From CAYOHP01 sp964403795 [NCBI: uncultured bacterium] (lineage in GTDB: Bacteria; Muiribacteriota; UBA6191; CAZXTJ01), in assembly GCA_964403795.1 (NCBI GenBank), contig CAYOHP010000145.1, positions 1 through 16,302 of the forward strand: a stretch of DNA of 16,302 bases. The letters run 5' to 3'. Below, piece after piece: positions 1-6,812 of this stretch (position 1 is the first letter of the stretch; each line of letters starts with the position of its first letter). Below the pieces are notes generated by a model, which had not been told where the DNA came from, made no database searches, and worked only from the letters and a program-made list of their open reading frames with translations. A program made the translations under genes and the position numbers.

Positions 1-1197
1 GGGGTCAAGCCGATCCGCCGCTTCGATGCCCGCGGGCTCGCCACCACCATCGCCGGCGAGGTCACCTGGGACCAGCCCCAGGACGGCGACCCCTCCGAGG
101 GCGACGTCTCGGGCCGGGCCATCCGTTTCGCCCTCTACGCGGCCCGGGAGGCGCTCGACTCCGCCGACCTCGATCCCGGCCTGCTGGCCTCTCCCCGGGT
201 CGGCGTCTACATGGGTGCCGGGAACGGCGAGCACCTGGTGAACCAGAACCTGCTGGTCCCGCTCTTGGCTCCGGCCCTGGCCGAGGCCGCCGGGAAGCCC
301 CTGCCCGAGGCGGTCTTCCTGGCCGCGGTGCGGTCCGGATGGGATCCCCGCCGGAGCCAGTGGGCCTCGCCCGAGGCGCCGGCCGCAGCCCTGGCCCGCC
401 TCTACCGGGTCGAGGGGCCGGTCCGGACCCATTTGACCGCATGCGCGGCCGGGGCGCAGTCGGTGGGCGAGGCATTCTGTGCGATCCGGGCCGGCCGCCT
501 GGACCGGGCCCTGGTGGGCGGAGCTCATGCCATGGTGCATGCCGATGGCCTGGTGGCGTTCTCCAAGCTGGGGGCCCTCTCCACCCGCAACGACGATCCC
601 GAGACCGCCAGCCGCCCGTTCGACGCCACCCGGGACGGTTTCATCCTGGGCGAGGGGTCGGCGGTGCTGGTGCTCGAGACCGAGGAGGCCGCCCGGGCCC
701 GCGGGGTCGATCCGGTGGTCGAGATCGCGGGCTACGGCGTGACCGCCGACGGCTACCGGGCCACCGATCCGGACCCGGACGCCGGACGGGCGACCCGGGC
801 CATCCTGCGGGCCCTCGAGGTGGCGGGCATCGGGCCCGGCGACCTCGACTACGTGAATGCCCACGGGACCTCGACCCAGGCCAACGACCGGATCGAGACC
901 CAGGCCCTGAAGGCGGCGCTGGGCGACGCGGCCCGTCGGATCCCGGTCTCCAGCGTGAAGTCCATGCTCGGGCACCTGGTGGCCGCGGCCGGGGCGGTCG
1001 AGACCGCCGCCACCTACGAGACCCTGCGGACCGGCTGGATCCCTCCCACCCAGAACTACCGCAATCCCGATCCCGACTGCGACCTCGACTACGTCCCGAA
1101 CCAGGCCCGCCAGGCGCAGGTCCGGGCGGCTCTCAAGAACTCCTCGGGGTTCGGCGGCCAGAACGTCAGCCTGGTGCTGAGGCGGATCCGCTCTTGA
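1..1197 (+). CDS. fabF: Beta-ketoacyl-ACP synthase (FabF-like), 5' end cut by window
   Basis: This is a thiolase-fold condensing enzyme that joins an acyl group to malonyl-ACP with loss of CO2, in the cytoplasm, for fatty acid or related chain synthesis. The frame is open from base 1, so about 35-40 N-terminal residues are missing; 398 are visible. In visible numbering the active Cys is C148 (TACAAG), followed by H288 (NAHGTST), K320 and H325 (KSMLGH). The Cys-to-His-to-Lys-to-His distances (140, 172, 177) equal those I recall for E. coli FabF (C163, H303, K335, H340). The C-terminal gating loop is present as NSSGFGGQN, with Ser where FabF has Phe. Before the Cys there is an extra stretch of about 18 residues around FLAAVRSGWDPRR compared with FabF. 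The stop overlaps the next gene's TTG start. It could serve ordinary fatty acid synthesis or a secondary lipid or polyene pathway; no ACP or reductase gene is visible to decide. Confidence 0.93.
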   Translation, partial: GVKPIRRFDARGLATTIAGEVTWDQPQDGDPSEGDVSGRAIRFALYAAREALDSADLDPGLLASPRVGVYMGAGNGEHLVNQNLLVPLLAPALAEAAGKPLPEAVFLAAVRSGWDPRRSQWASPEAPAAALARLYRVEGPVRTHLTACAAGAQSVGEAFCAIRAGRLDRALVGGAHAMVHADGLVAFSKLGALSTRNDDPETASRPFDATRDGFILGEGSAVLVLETEEAARARGVDPVVEIAGYGVTADGYRATDPDPDAGRATRAILRALEVAGIGPGDLDYVNAHGTSTQANDRIETQALKAALGDAARRIPVSSVKSMLGHLVAAAGAVETAATYETLRTGWIPPTQNYRNPDPDCDLDYVPNQARQAQVRAALKNSSGFGGQNVSLVLRRIRS

Positions 1198-2225
1198 ACA
1201 CGCCTTCTTCGTTCGGCTTCGGGAGCGCCAAGGCTGTCGCCGCCGGCGGGGTCGTGGTGGCCGCCACCTCGGCCAGCGCGTTGGTGCCCTGGGCCGGACC
1301 GGTCGCCTGGGCCTTCCTGCTCCTGGTGGTCGTCCCGCTCATGCTCCGGGAGTACCTGGGACGCAAGGTCGGCCAGCTCCTGCTCCGGACCCCCGAGCTC
1401 CACTTCGACTTCACCGCCCGCCTCGGGCTGGTGCCCCGCCTGGCGGAAGGCTCGGCCTCGAGCGGTCCGGTCCTGGTCTTCCTCCACGAGTATTCGGCCC
1501 GGGCCGACTCGGCCAGCAAGTACGTCGGCTTCCTCGAACCCTTGGGAATCCGGATCCTCGCTCCCGAGCTGGAGGACCCGCCGGTGGCGGGACCCCGCAT
1601 GCTGTTGGCGGTGGACCATGTCGACCAGGCGGTCGAGGCCCTGGAACGGGCCCGACAGCTGGCGGACGGGCATCCGATCGTGGTCTTCGGGGTCTCCCGG
1701 GGTGCCGGGGCCGCGGTGCTGGCGGTAGCCCAGCAACCCGAGGGTGTGGCGGCGGTGATCCTCGACGGCATGTGCTCGAGCGTCGACCTGGTGGAGCGGC
1801 GGATCCAGAGCCTGGCACCCGCCTACCTCGGCCCCTTCGCCGCCTGGTTGCCCCGTCGCTTCGAGCGCAGCGCGGCCCGGCTGGGGCTCCAGCATGCCGG
1901 TTTGCTCCTGGGGGTCGAGTACCCCGATGCCCGGGAGGGCCTGGCCGATCTGCCGGTCCCGGTCCTGCTCCTGCATGGAGGGAGGGACCGCTCGGTGCCG
2001 GTGGCCCTGGTGCCGGAGTACCTGGAACTCTCCCCGCCGGGCTCGCGCCACCTGATCGTGCCGGGTGCCAAGCACAACGGCGCATGTCTCGAGGCCCCGG
2101 ATGCCTACCGGGCGACGATCCTCGACTACCTGGCGGCGCGAGGGGTGGGGATCCGGGGTGCGGCGGACGGCGCCGAGGAGACCCGGGGCGCGACCGCCAT
2201 GCGATCCAGCCGGGCGAACACGTAG
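1194..2225 (+). CDS. Membrane-anchored alpha/beta hydrolase
   Basis: This 343-residue protein has an N-terminal hydrophobic stretch (about residues 14-51) that should anchor it in the membrane, followed by an alpha/beta-hydrolase domain. The nucleophile elbow is GVSRG (Ser168), the acid is likely Asp265 in HGGRD, and the base is His294 in AKHNG. The oxyanion region reads FLHEY (97-100) rather than the usual HG. The chosen TTG start overlaps the stop of the upstream synthase by four bases (TTGA) and has GAGG eleven bases upstream, which suggests translational coupling. The natural substrate is unknown; dienelactone-hydrolase-like, esterase or thioesterase roles are all possible. The pairing with a condensing enzyme makes an acyl substrate attractive, but that is inference. 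The last 33 residues lie antisense to the end of the prenyl synthase gene and look unconserved. Confidence 0.85.
   Translation: MNTPSSFGFGSAKAVAAGGVVVAATSASALVPWAGPVAWAFLLLVVVPLMLREYLGRKVGQLLLRTPELHFDFTARLGLVPRLAEGSASSGPVLVFLHEYSARADSASKYVGFLEPLGIRILAPELEDPPVAGPRMLLAVDHVDQAVEALERARQLADGHPIVVFGVSRGAGAAVLAVAQQPEGVAAVILDGMCSSVDLVERRIQSLAPAYLGPFAAWLPRRFERSAARLGLQHAGLLLGVEYPDAREGLADLPVPVLLLHGGRDRSVPVALVPEYLELSPPGSRHLIVPGAKHNGACLEAPDAYRATILDYLAARGVGIRGAADGAEETRGATAMRSSRANT
2126..2225. other. Tail-to-tail antisense overlap of two genes
   Basis: The last 100 bases of the hydrolase gene and of the prenyl synthase gene are the same DNA read on opposite strands. In both proteins this stretch lies at or beyond the expected end of the folded domain (hydrolase residue about 317, synthase residue about 321). 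No terminator-like hairpin is evident here. The overlap probably arose by loss of an earlier stop in one or both genes. Confidence 0.8.
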
Positions 2226-3163
2226 TCGACCAGGCCCGTCAGGGCGCCGGTGTCAGCCGACGGGCCGAGGCCGGCCAGGGCCGAGCGGGCTTCGGCTTCG
2301 ATCCTGCGGGCATCCGCGACCACCCGGGCGTAGGCCCCCGAGGCATGCATCCACCCCGGGAGTTCGACCGCCAGCTGGGCGGAACGTCCCTCGGCCAGCG
2401 CCCTGGTCGTCGGCCCGTCCCCGGCCTCCAGCTCCAGCAGGCGTAGCAGGGGCAGGGTGGGGCGTCCGTTGGCCAGGTCGGCGCGCACCGTCTTGCCGAG
2501 CTCGGCCTCGTCCCCTACTGCGTCGAGCAGGTCGTCGAGGATCTGGTAGGCCATCCCCAGGGCGGTGCCGAATCGCTGGAGCGCCTCGGCCGTCTCGGGA
2601 GGGGCGGAGGCGGCCTCGGCGCCGAGGCGAGCGGAGTGGCCGAAGAAGGTGGCGGTCTTCAGGTGGATGATCCGGAGGTAGTGCTCCACCGGCAGGTCGT
2701 GGCGGCCCTCGGCCTCCAGCTCCAGGAGTTGGCCCTCGGCCAGGTCGCGGGTGATGTCCCGGACCGTGGCCAGGGTCGCCGGGGTGGAGTGCGGGGCCAG
2801 GCAGGCGAGGGCCTGTGCGAGCAGCAGGTCCCCGAGCAGCACCGATTGCCGGTCGCCCCAGCGCCGGTAGACGGTGGGCCGGGAGCGGCGGGTCTCCGCG
2901 TCGTCGACCACGTCGTCGTGGAGCAGCGAGGCGCAGTGCACCAGCTCGACCAGGGCCCCGAGATCCCGGACCGCCTCCCAGGGACCGCCGCCGGCGGCCC
3001 GGGAGGCGAGCACCACCAGTCCTGGCCGGAGCATCTGCCCGAGCTTCTCCACGAAGTACCCGGCCATGCAACCCACCGGGACCCCGTGCCGGGCGGACCG
3101 GGCCTCGATCTCCCTGGCGATGCCCTGGAGTTCGGTCTGGATGCCGGCGAACGGGTGGAGCAT
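2126..3163 (-). CDS. Polyprenyl diphosphate synthase, probably long-chain
   Basis: This 345-residue trans-isoprenyl diphosphate synthase condenses isopentenyl diphosphate with an allylic diphosphate in the cytoplasm. Both aspartate-rich motifs are intact: DDVVD at 83-87 and DDLLD at 210-214. The conserved GKTVRADLANGRPTLPLL segment begins near 223. The residues four and five positions before the first motif are small (A78, S79 in CASLLHDD). In this family small residues there leave room for long products such as the C35-C45 tails of quinones, as in IspB-type enzymes, so a short-chain farnesyl synthase is less likely. The ATG at 3161-3163 directly follows a TAGATT box and has no Shine-Dalgarno site. 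The core fold should end near residue 321. The last 24 residues (Ala, Pro, Ser and Arg-rich) overlap the convergent hydrolase gene. Confidence 0.93.
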   Translation of the reverse strand: MLHPFAGIQTELQGIAREIEARSARHGVPVGCMAGYFVEKLGQMLRPGLVVLASRAAGGGPWEAVRDLGALVELVHCASLLHDDVVDDAETRRSRPTVYRRWGDRQSVLLGDLLLAQALACLAPHSTPATLATVRDITRDLAEGQLLELEAEGRHDLPVEHYLRIIHLKTATFFGHSARLGAEAASAPPETAEALQRFGTALGMAYQILDDLLDAVGDEAELGKTVRADLANGRPTLPLLRLLELEAGDGPTTRALAEGRSAQLAVELPGWMHASGAYARVVADARRIEAEARSALAGLGPSADTGALTGLVDYVFARLDRMAVAPRVSSAPSAAPRIPTPRAAR

Positions 3164-3169
3164 CGCGGA

Positions 3170-3175
3170 AATCTA
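3170..3175 (-). promoter_or_regulatory. Candidate -10 box (TAGATT) of the prenyl synthase gene
   Basis: TAGATT on the minus strand ends six bases before the ATG, so transcription would start at about the A of the start codon (leaderless mRNA). No convincing -35 box is visible at 16-18 bases. An AGCATGCT palindrome abuts it at 3175-3182. The call rests on resemblance to the better promoters elsewhere in the window. Confidence 0.35.
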
Positions 3176-3257
3176 GCATGCTGGCGGGCCCGGTTTGGGG
3201 GGACCCACCGCTCGCTGGGCGCGGGGGGAGCCGCACGTTCCGTCCGCCTTCGGGTGC

Positions 3258-3263
3258 TAGCAT
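3258..3263 (+). promoter_or_regulatory. Candidate -10 box (TAGCAT) of the pabB-like gene
   Basis: TAGCAT ends eight bases before the ATG at 3272, which again points to a leaderless message. There is no Shine-Dalgarno sequence before the ATG. The -35 position holds ACGTTC or similar and is weak. The heptamer CTAGCAT occurs at 3257-3263 and also, on the same strand, at 3173-3179 beside the divergent gene. Confidence 0.35.
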
Positions 3264-3271
3264 CGCCCGCC

Positions 3272-4678
3272 ATGGAGCGAGTCTTCCGGACCGGGGTGGC
3301 CCCGGATTTCCTGGTGGCGAGGCTCGGGTCGTTCCGTACCGGGGCGGGGCTCTGCCTGCTCGACTCGGCGCGGGGCGGCCGCTGGTCGGTCACGGGGCTG
3401 GCGACCGGGGTGCTCAGGGTCCGGCGGGGCCTGGTCACATGGAAGGGCCGGGACCGCGTCGACCAGGTGCTGGGACCGACAGCCGAGCTGCTCCCCCGGC
3501 TCCTGGCTCCCGATCGCTCCCCTCCGGAGCGCGGCCTGCCCTTCGAGGACGGCTGGATGGGGATGCTGGGATACGGCGCCTCGCCCCTGATGGACCGGAT
3601 CGCGGTGCGGAGCCCGGCACCCGGGGAGCCCGACGACCTCGTGCTCCTGTGGATGGGGGCGGCGGCCTGCCTCGACCGGGTGAAGGGCGAGCTCCACCTG
3701 GCGAGCCGGGGCGTGGCGAGCCCCTGGGAGGCCGGGGATCCGGCCCTCGGGCGGGAACTGCTCGCCGACCTGGAGCGTCGGCTCGCCGAGCCGCCGACAC
3801 CGGTTTCCCGGCGCTGGGGCGGAGGTCCGGTCCCGCCTCCGGGAGATGCCGCCGGCTTCATGGAGGCGGTCGCCCGGGCCAAGGAGCACGTGGCCCGGGG
3901 CGATGTCTTCCAGGTGAACCTGGCGCGCCGGTTCATGCTTCCCGTACCCGAGGACCCGGTGGGCCTGTACCTGGCGCTCCGGCGGGCCAACCCCGCTCCC
4001 TACGCCGGGTACCTGGAGAGCGAGGGCTTCTCGCTCCTCTCCTGCTCGCCGGAGCTGCTCTTCGAGACGCGCCGGAGGCGGATCCACACCCTGCCCATCG
4101 CCGGTACCTTCCCCCGGGCGCCGGGCGTCGCCGAGGACCGGGACCTGAAGCGCCGGCTGCGGGCCAGCGTGAAGGAGCAGGCCGAGCACGTGATGCTGGT
4201 CGACCTCATGCGCAACGACCTGGGGCGGGTGTCCGAGTACGGTTCGGTGCGGGTGTCGGAGCTCATGGGGGTCCGGTCCTACGCCACCGTGCACCACCTC
4301 GTGTCGCGGGTCGAGGGTCGGCTCCGGGAGGGGGTCGGGCCCTTCCAGACGCTGGCCGCCCTCTTCCCGGGGGGGACCATCACCGGGGCCCCGAAGATCC
4401 GCGCCGCCGAGGTGATCGCCGACCTGGAGCCGGTCGCCCGAGGACCCTACACCGGATCGCTCGGGTTCGTGGACCGGGGTGGGGGCGCTACCTGGAACAT
4501 CCTGATCCGGACCCTGGTGGTGACCCCCGGGGCGGCCTGGGTCCACGGCGGGGCCGGGGTGGTCCAGGACTCGATCCCCGAGCGCGAGGCCCGGGAGTGC
4601 CTGCAGAAAGTGCGTCCCTTCCTGGATCTGGCCGGGGTCCCCACCGGCGACGGAGGATTGTCCGCGGCCCGGCCCTGA
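3272..4678 (+). CDS. pabB: Chorismate-utilising enzyme, component I (PabB/TrpE family, PabB favoured)
   Basis: This 468-residue cytosolic enzyme aminates chorismate, making 4-amino-4-deoxychorismate for folate (PabB) or anthranilate for tryptophan (TrpE), normally with an amidotransferase partner. The N-terminal half has the pabB/trpE pattern (LLDSARGG near 29-36, FEDGWMGMLGYG near 91-102). The catalytic domain shows GDVFQVNLARRF (210-221), PIAGT (275-279), EHVMLVDLMRNDLG (305-318), GGTITGAPKIRA (367-378) and GVVQDSIPEREA (429-440). ITGAPKIRA and the NILIRT ending favour PabB. However, many PabB enzymes have Lys in PIKGT where this has Ala, the residue usual in TrpE, so the product is not settled. 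No amidotransferase gene (pabA/trpG) is present in the window. The first ATG is used; the gene is probably leaderless. The length fits PabB better than typical TrpE (about 500 or more). Confidence 0.9.
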   Translation: MERVFRTGVAPDFLVARLGSFRTGAGLCLLDSARGGRWSVTGLATGVLRVRRGLVTWKGRDRVDQVLGPTAELLPRLLAPDRSPPERGLPFEDGWMGMLGYGASPLMDRIAVRSPAPGEPDDLVLLWMGAAACLDRVKGELHLASRGVASPWEAGDPALGRELLADLERRLAEPPTPVSRRWGGGPVPPPGDAAGFMEAVARAKEHVARGDVFQVNLARRFMLPVPEDPVGLYLALRRANPAPYAGYLESEGFSLLSCSPELLFETRRRRIHTLPIAGTFPRAPGVAEDRDLKRRLRASVKEQAEHVMLVDLMRNDLGRVSEYGSVRVSELMGVRSYATVHHLVSRVEGRLREGVGPFQTLAALFPGGTITGAPKIRAAEVIADLEPVARGPYTGSLGFVDRGGGATWNILIRTLVVTPGAAWVHGGAGVVQDSIPEREARECLQKVRPFLDLAGVPTGDGGLSAARP

Positions 4679-4690
4679 GGGCATCCGCGG
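4662..4690. terminator. Hairpin at the convergent junction, with the pabB stop in its loop
   Basis: CCGCGG (4662-4667) and CCGCGG (4685-4690) form an outer stem. GCCC (4672-4675) and GGGC (4679-4682) form an inner stem whose three-base loop is the pabB stop codon TGA. There is no T tract on either strand, so function as an intrinsic terminator is only possible. It sits between two convergent genes whose stop codons are 22 bases apart. Confidence 0.35.
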
Positions 4691-4700
4691 GAGGTCCGGT

Positions 4701-6230
4701 TCACGGCTTCCGTGGCGGCGTCCCGGCCTTCCCCCAGACCCTGCGGTAGGCGTCCCAGCTGCGGGTGACCTTGGCGACGTAGGCCCTGGTCTCGGGGTAG
4801 TCGATCACGTCCTCGGGGTCCGGCTCGGGCTCCGGTTCCGGCGGGGTCTCCCCCGGCTTGGGCTTCGGCGGGGCGGCCTTGCGGCGCCGGGCCTTCCAGT
4901 CGTTGAGCCACCGGGTCGTCGGCTTCAAGCCGGCGTTGTAGGCGGCCATCGCCCACTTCCAGCGGGTGGCGGCGTGACCGAACTTGCTCCCCAGGTAGGC
5001 CAGGTACCAGGCCCCGAGCTCGAGGTTGCGGGTGGGGTCGAGCAGGTCGAGCAGGCCGGGGACCGGTCGCTGGCGGGTGGTCTCGATCCACTGGGCGGTC
5101 TCGGGCATCAACTGGAGCAGGCCCCGGGCCCCGGCCGAACTGATGGCGTCGGGCTTGAAGTGGCTCTCTTCCCGGGCCAGGGCCAAGAGCAGGTGGACGT
5201 CGAGGTCGTAGCTGCGGGCGGCCGCCTCGAAGGCGGCCAGGTGGGGGCGGGGATAGAGCAGGCGGTCGAGCAGATCGCCGGCTCCCATGCGATCGACCTC
5301 GGGCCGGGAGGAGCCGTCGGCCACCTGGGCGTGGAACAGCGATCGGTTGGGCTCGTCGGCGGCCTGGAGCACCGAGGAGAGCGAGAGCAGGAGGTCCAGG
5401 CGTCGCCGGGTGCGGCTCTCCTTGACCCGGACCAGCTGCCCGTTCCATGCACTCGTGACCAGCGAGACGCCGGTGCCGTCCGGGTCGGGCTCGAGCCGGA
5501 AGGCGAAGGCGTCCGGGCCCAGCCCGTAGCCTGGCAGGTCGGAGCGGGCAGGGATCCGGGCCAGCAGGTCCTCGATCCGGGAGACCAGCTTCCTGGGCTG
5601 GCGAGCCTCCCGACGGGCGGCCGAGACGGCTTCCATGGCAGCGAAGTGGAAGTCCTGCCGATGGATTGCCGGCACCCGGGCGAGCAAGGCGTCGACGCCG
5701 GTGTCGTCGCCCAGGAAGGCGAGCCTCCAGCCGTCCAGGACCAGGGCGGCCACCTCCGACTCCCCGACCGGATCGGGAGGGGTGCGGTCGGGGGTTGCCC
5801 GGAAGCGGGCCACCGCCCGTCCGAACGGGGTGTCGAGGGCGGCCAGGGCTGCCAGACGGCGCTCGGCCTCCTGGGGGTCGTCGCGGAGAAGGGCGATCGT
5901 CAGTCCGATGGCCGCGGTCGCTTCGTCCCCGGGGGCGCCCGGCTCGTCGCCGGGTCCCGAGGCGCCCACGACCTGGCTGGGGCCGGGAGCCTCGAGCAGT
6001 TCGAGAGCGGCCTCCAGGCGGGGCAGGGCGAACTCCGGGGGCGTCCCGTCCCGGAGGGCATCCAGGGCCGAGACCAGGGCCGCGGCCCGGCGGCGGGCTG
6101 CCTCGGCAGGGACCACGACCCGAAACCATGCCAGGGTCAGAGCGGCGAGGACCAGTCCGAGGGCAGCCAGGGAGGAGGCCCAGGGGCGGCCGGGAGAGGG
6201 GGTGGGGGATTCAGGCCCGGGCGACGTCAC
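4701..6230 (-). CDS. Membrane-anchored lytic transglycosylase (SLT domain)
   Basis: This 509-residue protein cleaves the glycan chains of peptidoglycan in the periplasm. A single hydrophobic segment (about residues 18-40) should anchor it in the inner membrane. Residues 42-330 form a long, mostly helical region that I cannot assign further. The catalytic domain (about 335-500) has the Slt70-type motif REESHFKPDAISSAGARGLL, with catalytic Glu355, followed by LQLMPETA and AYNAG (430-434). A Pro-rich, charged insertion (about 450-475, KPKPGE then PEPEPEPDPED) splits AYNAG from the YPETRAYVAKV end of the domain. The GTG start lies 20 bases inside the upstream ACT-domain gene with no clear Shine-Dalgarno site, so translation is probably coupled. 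Transcription likely comes from the promoter at 6757-6785. Confidence 0.9.
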   Translation of the reverse strand: MTSPGPESPTPSPGRPWASSLAALGLVLAALTLAWFRVVVPAEAARRRAAALVSALDALRDGTPPEFALPRLEAALELLEAPGPSQVVGASGPGDEPGAPGDEATAAIGLTIALLRDDPQEAERRLAALAALDTPFGRAVARFRATPDRTPPDPVGESEVAALVLDGWRLAFLGDDTGVDALLARVPAIHRQDFHFAAMEAVSAARREARQPRKLVSRIEDLLARIPARSDLPGYGLGPDAFAFRLEPDPDGTGVSLVTSAWNGQLVRVKESRTRRRLDLLLSLSSVLQAADEPNRSLFHAQVADGSSRPEVDRMGAGDLLDRLLYPRPHLAAFEAAARSYDLDVHLLLALAREESHFKPDAISSAGARGLLQLMPETAQWIETTRQRPVPGLLDLLDPTRNLELGAWYLAYLGSKFGHAATRWKWAMAAYNAGLKPTTRWLNDWKARRRKAAPPKPKPGETPPEPEPEPDPEDVIDYPETRAYVAKVTRSWDAYRRVWGKAGTPPRKP

Positions 6231-6738
6231 CGCGGCCGCGTCCGCCGAGTCGGCCCCGGGCCTGGCTGGCGAGCAGGTCGAGCTGGATCCGGGCGTCCTT
6301 GGCCTGGCTCGATTTGACCACGATGTGGAGGCGGCGGGAGCCGCAGATCACCCCGGCCCCGATCCCGCCCTCGGCGAGTACCCGGCCGATCACCTGGACG
6401 TAGCCGGGCTCGTTCCAGGTGGAGTCGCCCTCGATCGCCAGGACCCGGAAACCCTTCTCGGCCCGGTGCTCGGGAAAGCGGCCGGCCAGCTCGCGCCAGG
6501 TGGCTTCGGGGAGCACCGCGGAGACCTCCCGGTCGTCCGAGGAGACCGACGAGAACGGGATCTCGCACTCGGCGAGGGCGCCGTAGAGGGCCCGGTCCGA
6601 ACCCGGGGGCAGGGAAATCAGGCAATAGGGCTCGGCGATGCTGCGGACCCTCCCCTGCGCCAGCAGAGGCAGGAGCTTGGTCGGGATCCGCCGGTCGCGG
6701 AATTGGCGTCGATCCTCGGAATCGTCGTTCAGATCCAT
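6211..6738 (-). CDS. ACT-domain protein of unknown role
   Basis: This 175-residue soluble protein resembles the small stand-alone ACT proteins related to the regulatory domain of aspartate kinase. The N-terminal half contains EPYCLISLPPGSD (36-48) and REVSAVLPE (70-78). The ACT domain runs from about 95 to 160 (EKGFRVLAIEG, then GRVLAEGGIGAGVICG and RLHIVVKSSQAKDA). Such domains usually bind amino acids and regulate a partner; no ligand can be read from sequence. The final 15 residues are Gly and Arg-rich and overlap the transglycosylase start by 20 bases. The ATG at 6738 lies 18 bases after a well-formed TAGTGT -10 box, giving a leader of about 12 bases with no strong ribosome site. Whether it has any functional link to the cell wall enzyme is unknown. 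Confidence 0.78.
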   Translation of the reverse strand: MDLNDDSEDRRQFRDRRIPTKLLPLLAQGRVRSIAEPYCLISLPPGSDRALYGALAECEIPFSSVSSDDREVSAVLPEATWRELAGRFPEHRAEKGFRVLAIEGDSTWNEPGYVQVIGRVLAEGGIGAGVICGSRRLHIVVKSSQAKDARIQLDLLASQARGRLGGRGRGDVARA

Positions 6739-6756
6739 CAGGGGGGCCCTCGGACG

Positions 6757-6785
6757 ACACTACCCCGGTCCGGGACGGGGATCAA
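6757..6785 (-). promoter_or_regulatory. Sigma-70-type promoter for the ACT-slt operon
   Basis: On the minus strand TTGATC (6780-6785) is followed after 17 bases by TAGTGT (6757-6762). Transcription should start near 6750, giving a leader of about 12 bases before the ATG at 6738. It lies in the 74-base gap after the upstream TPR gene. Confidence 0.6.
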
Positions 6786-6812
6786 GGAGGGAAGTGGGCG
6801 GGGACTGTGGCG

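Noticed and set aside
339-1193. Hydrolase frame continuing upstream through the ketosynthase gene
   Set aside because: The upstream part is Pro/Gly/Arg-rich out-of-frame sequence; the ketosynthase occupies that DNA in another frame.
1-1197. Modular polyketide synthase fragment
   Set aside because: The protein ends right after the ketosynthase domain with a stop; spacing of catalytic residues equals stand-alone FabF.
4447-6129. Long Pro/Gly/Arg-rich minus-strand frame over the transglycosylase
   Set aside because: Out-of-frame shadow; it also covers the end of the pabB-like gene and has no conserved motif.
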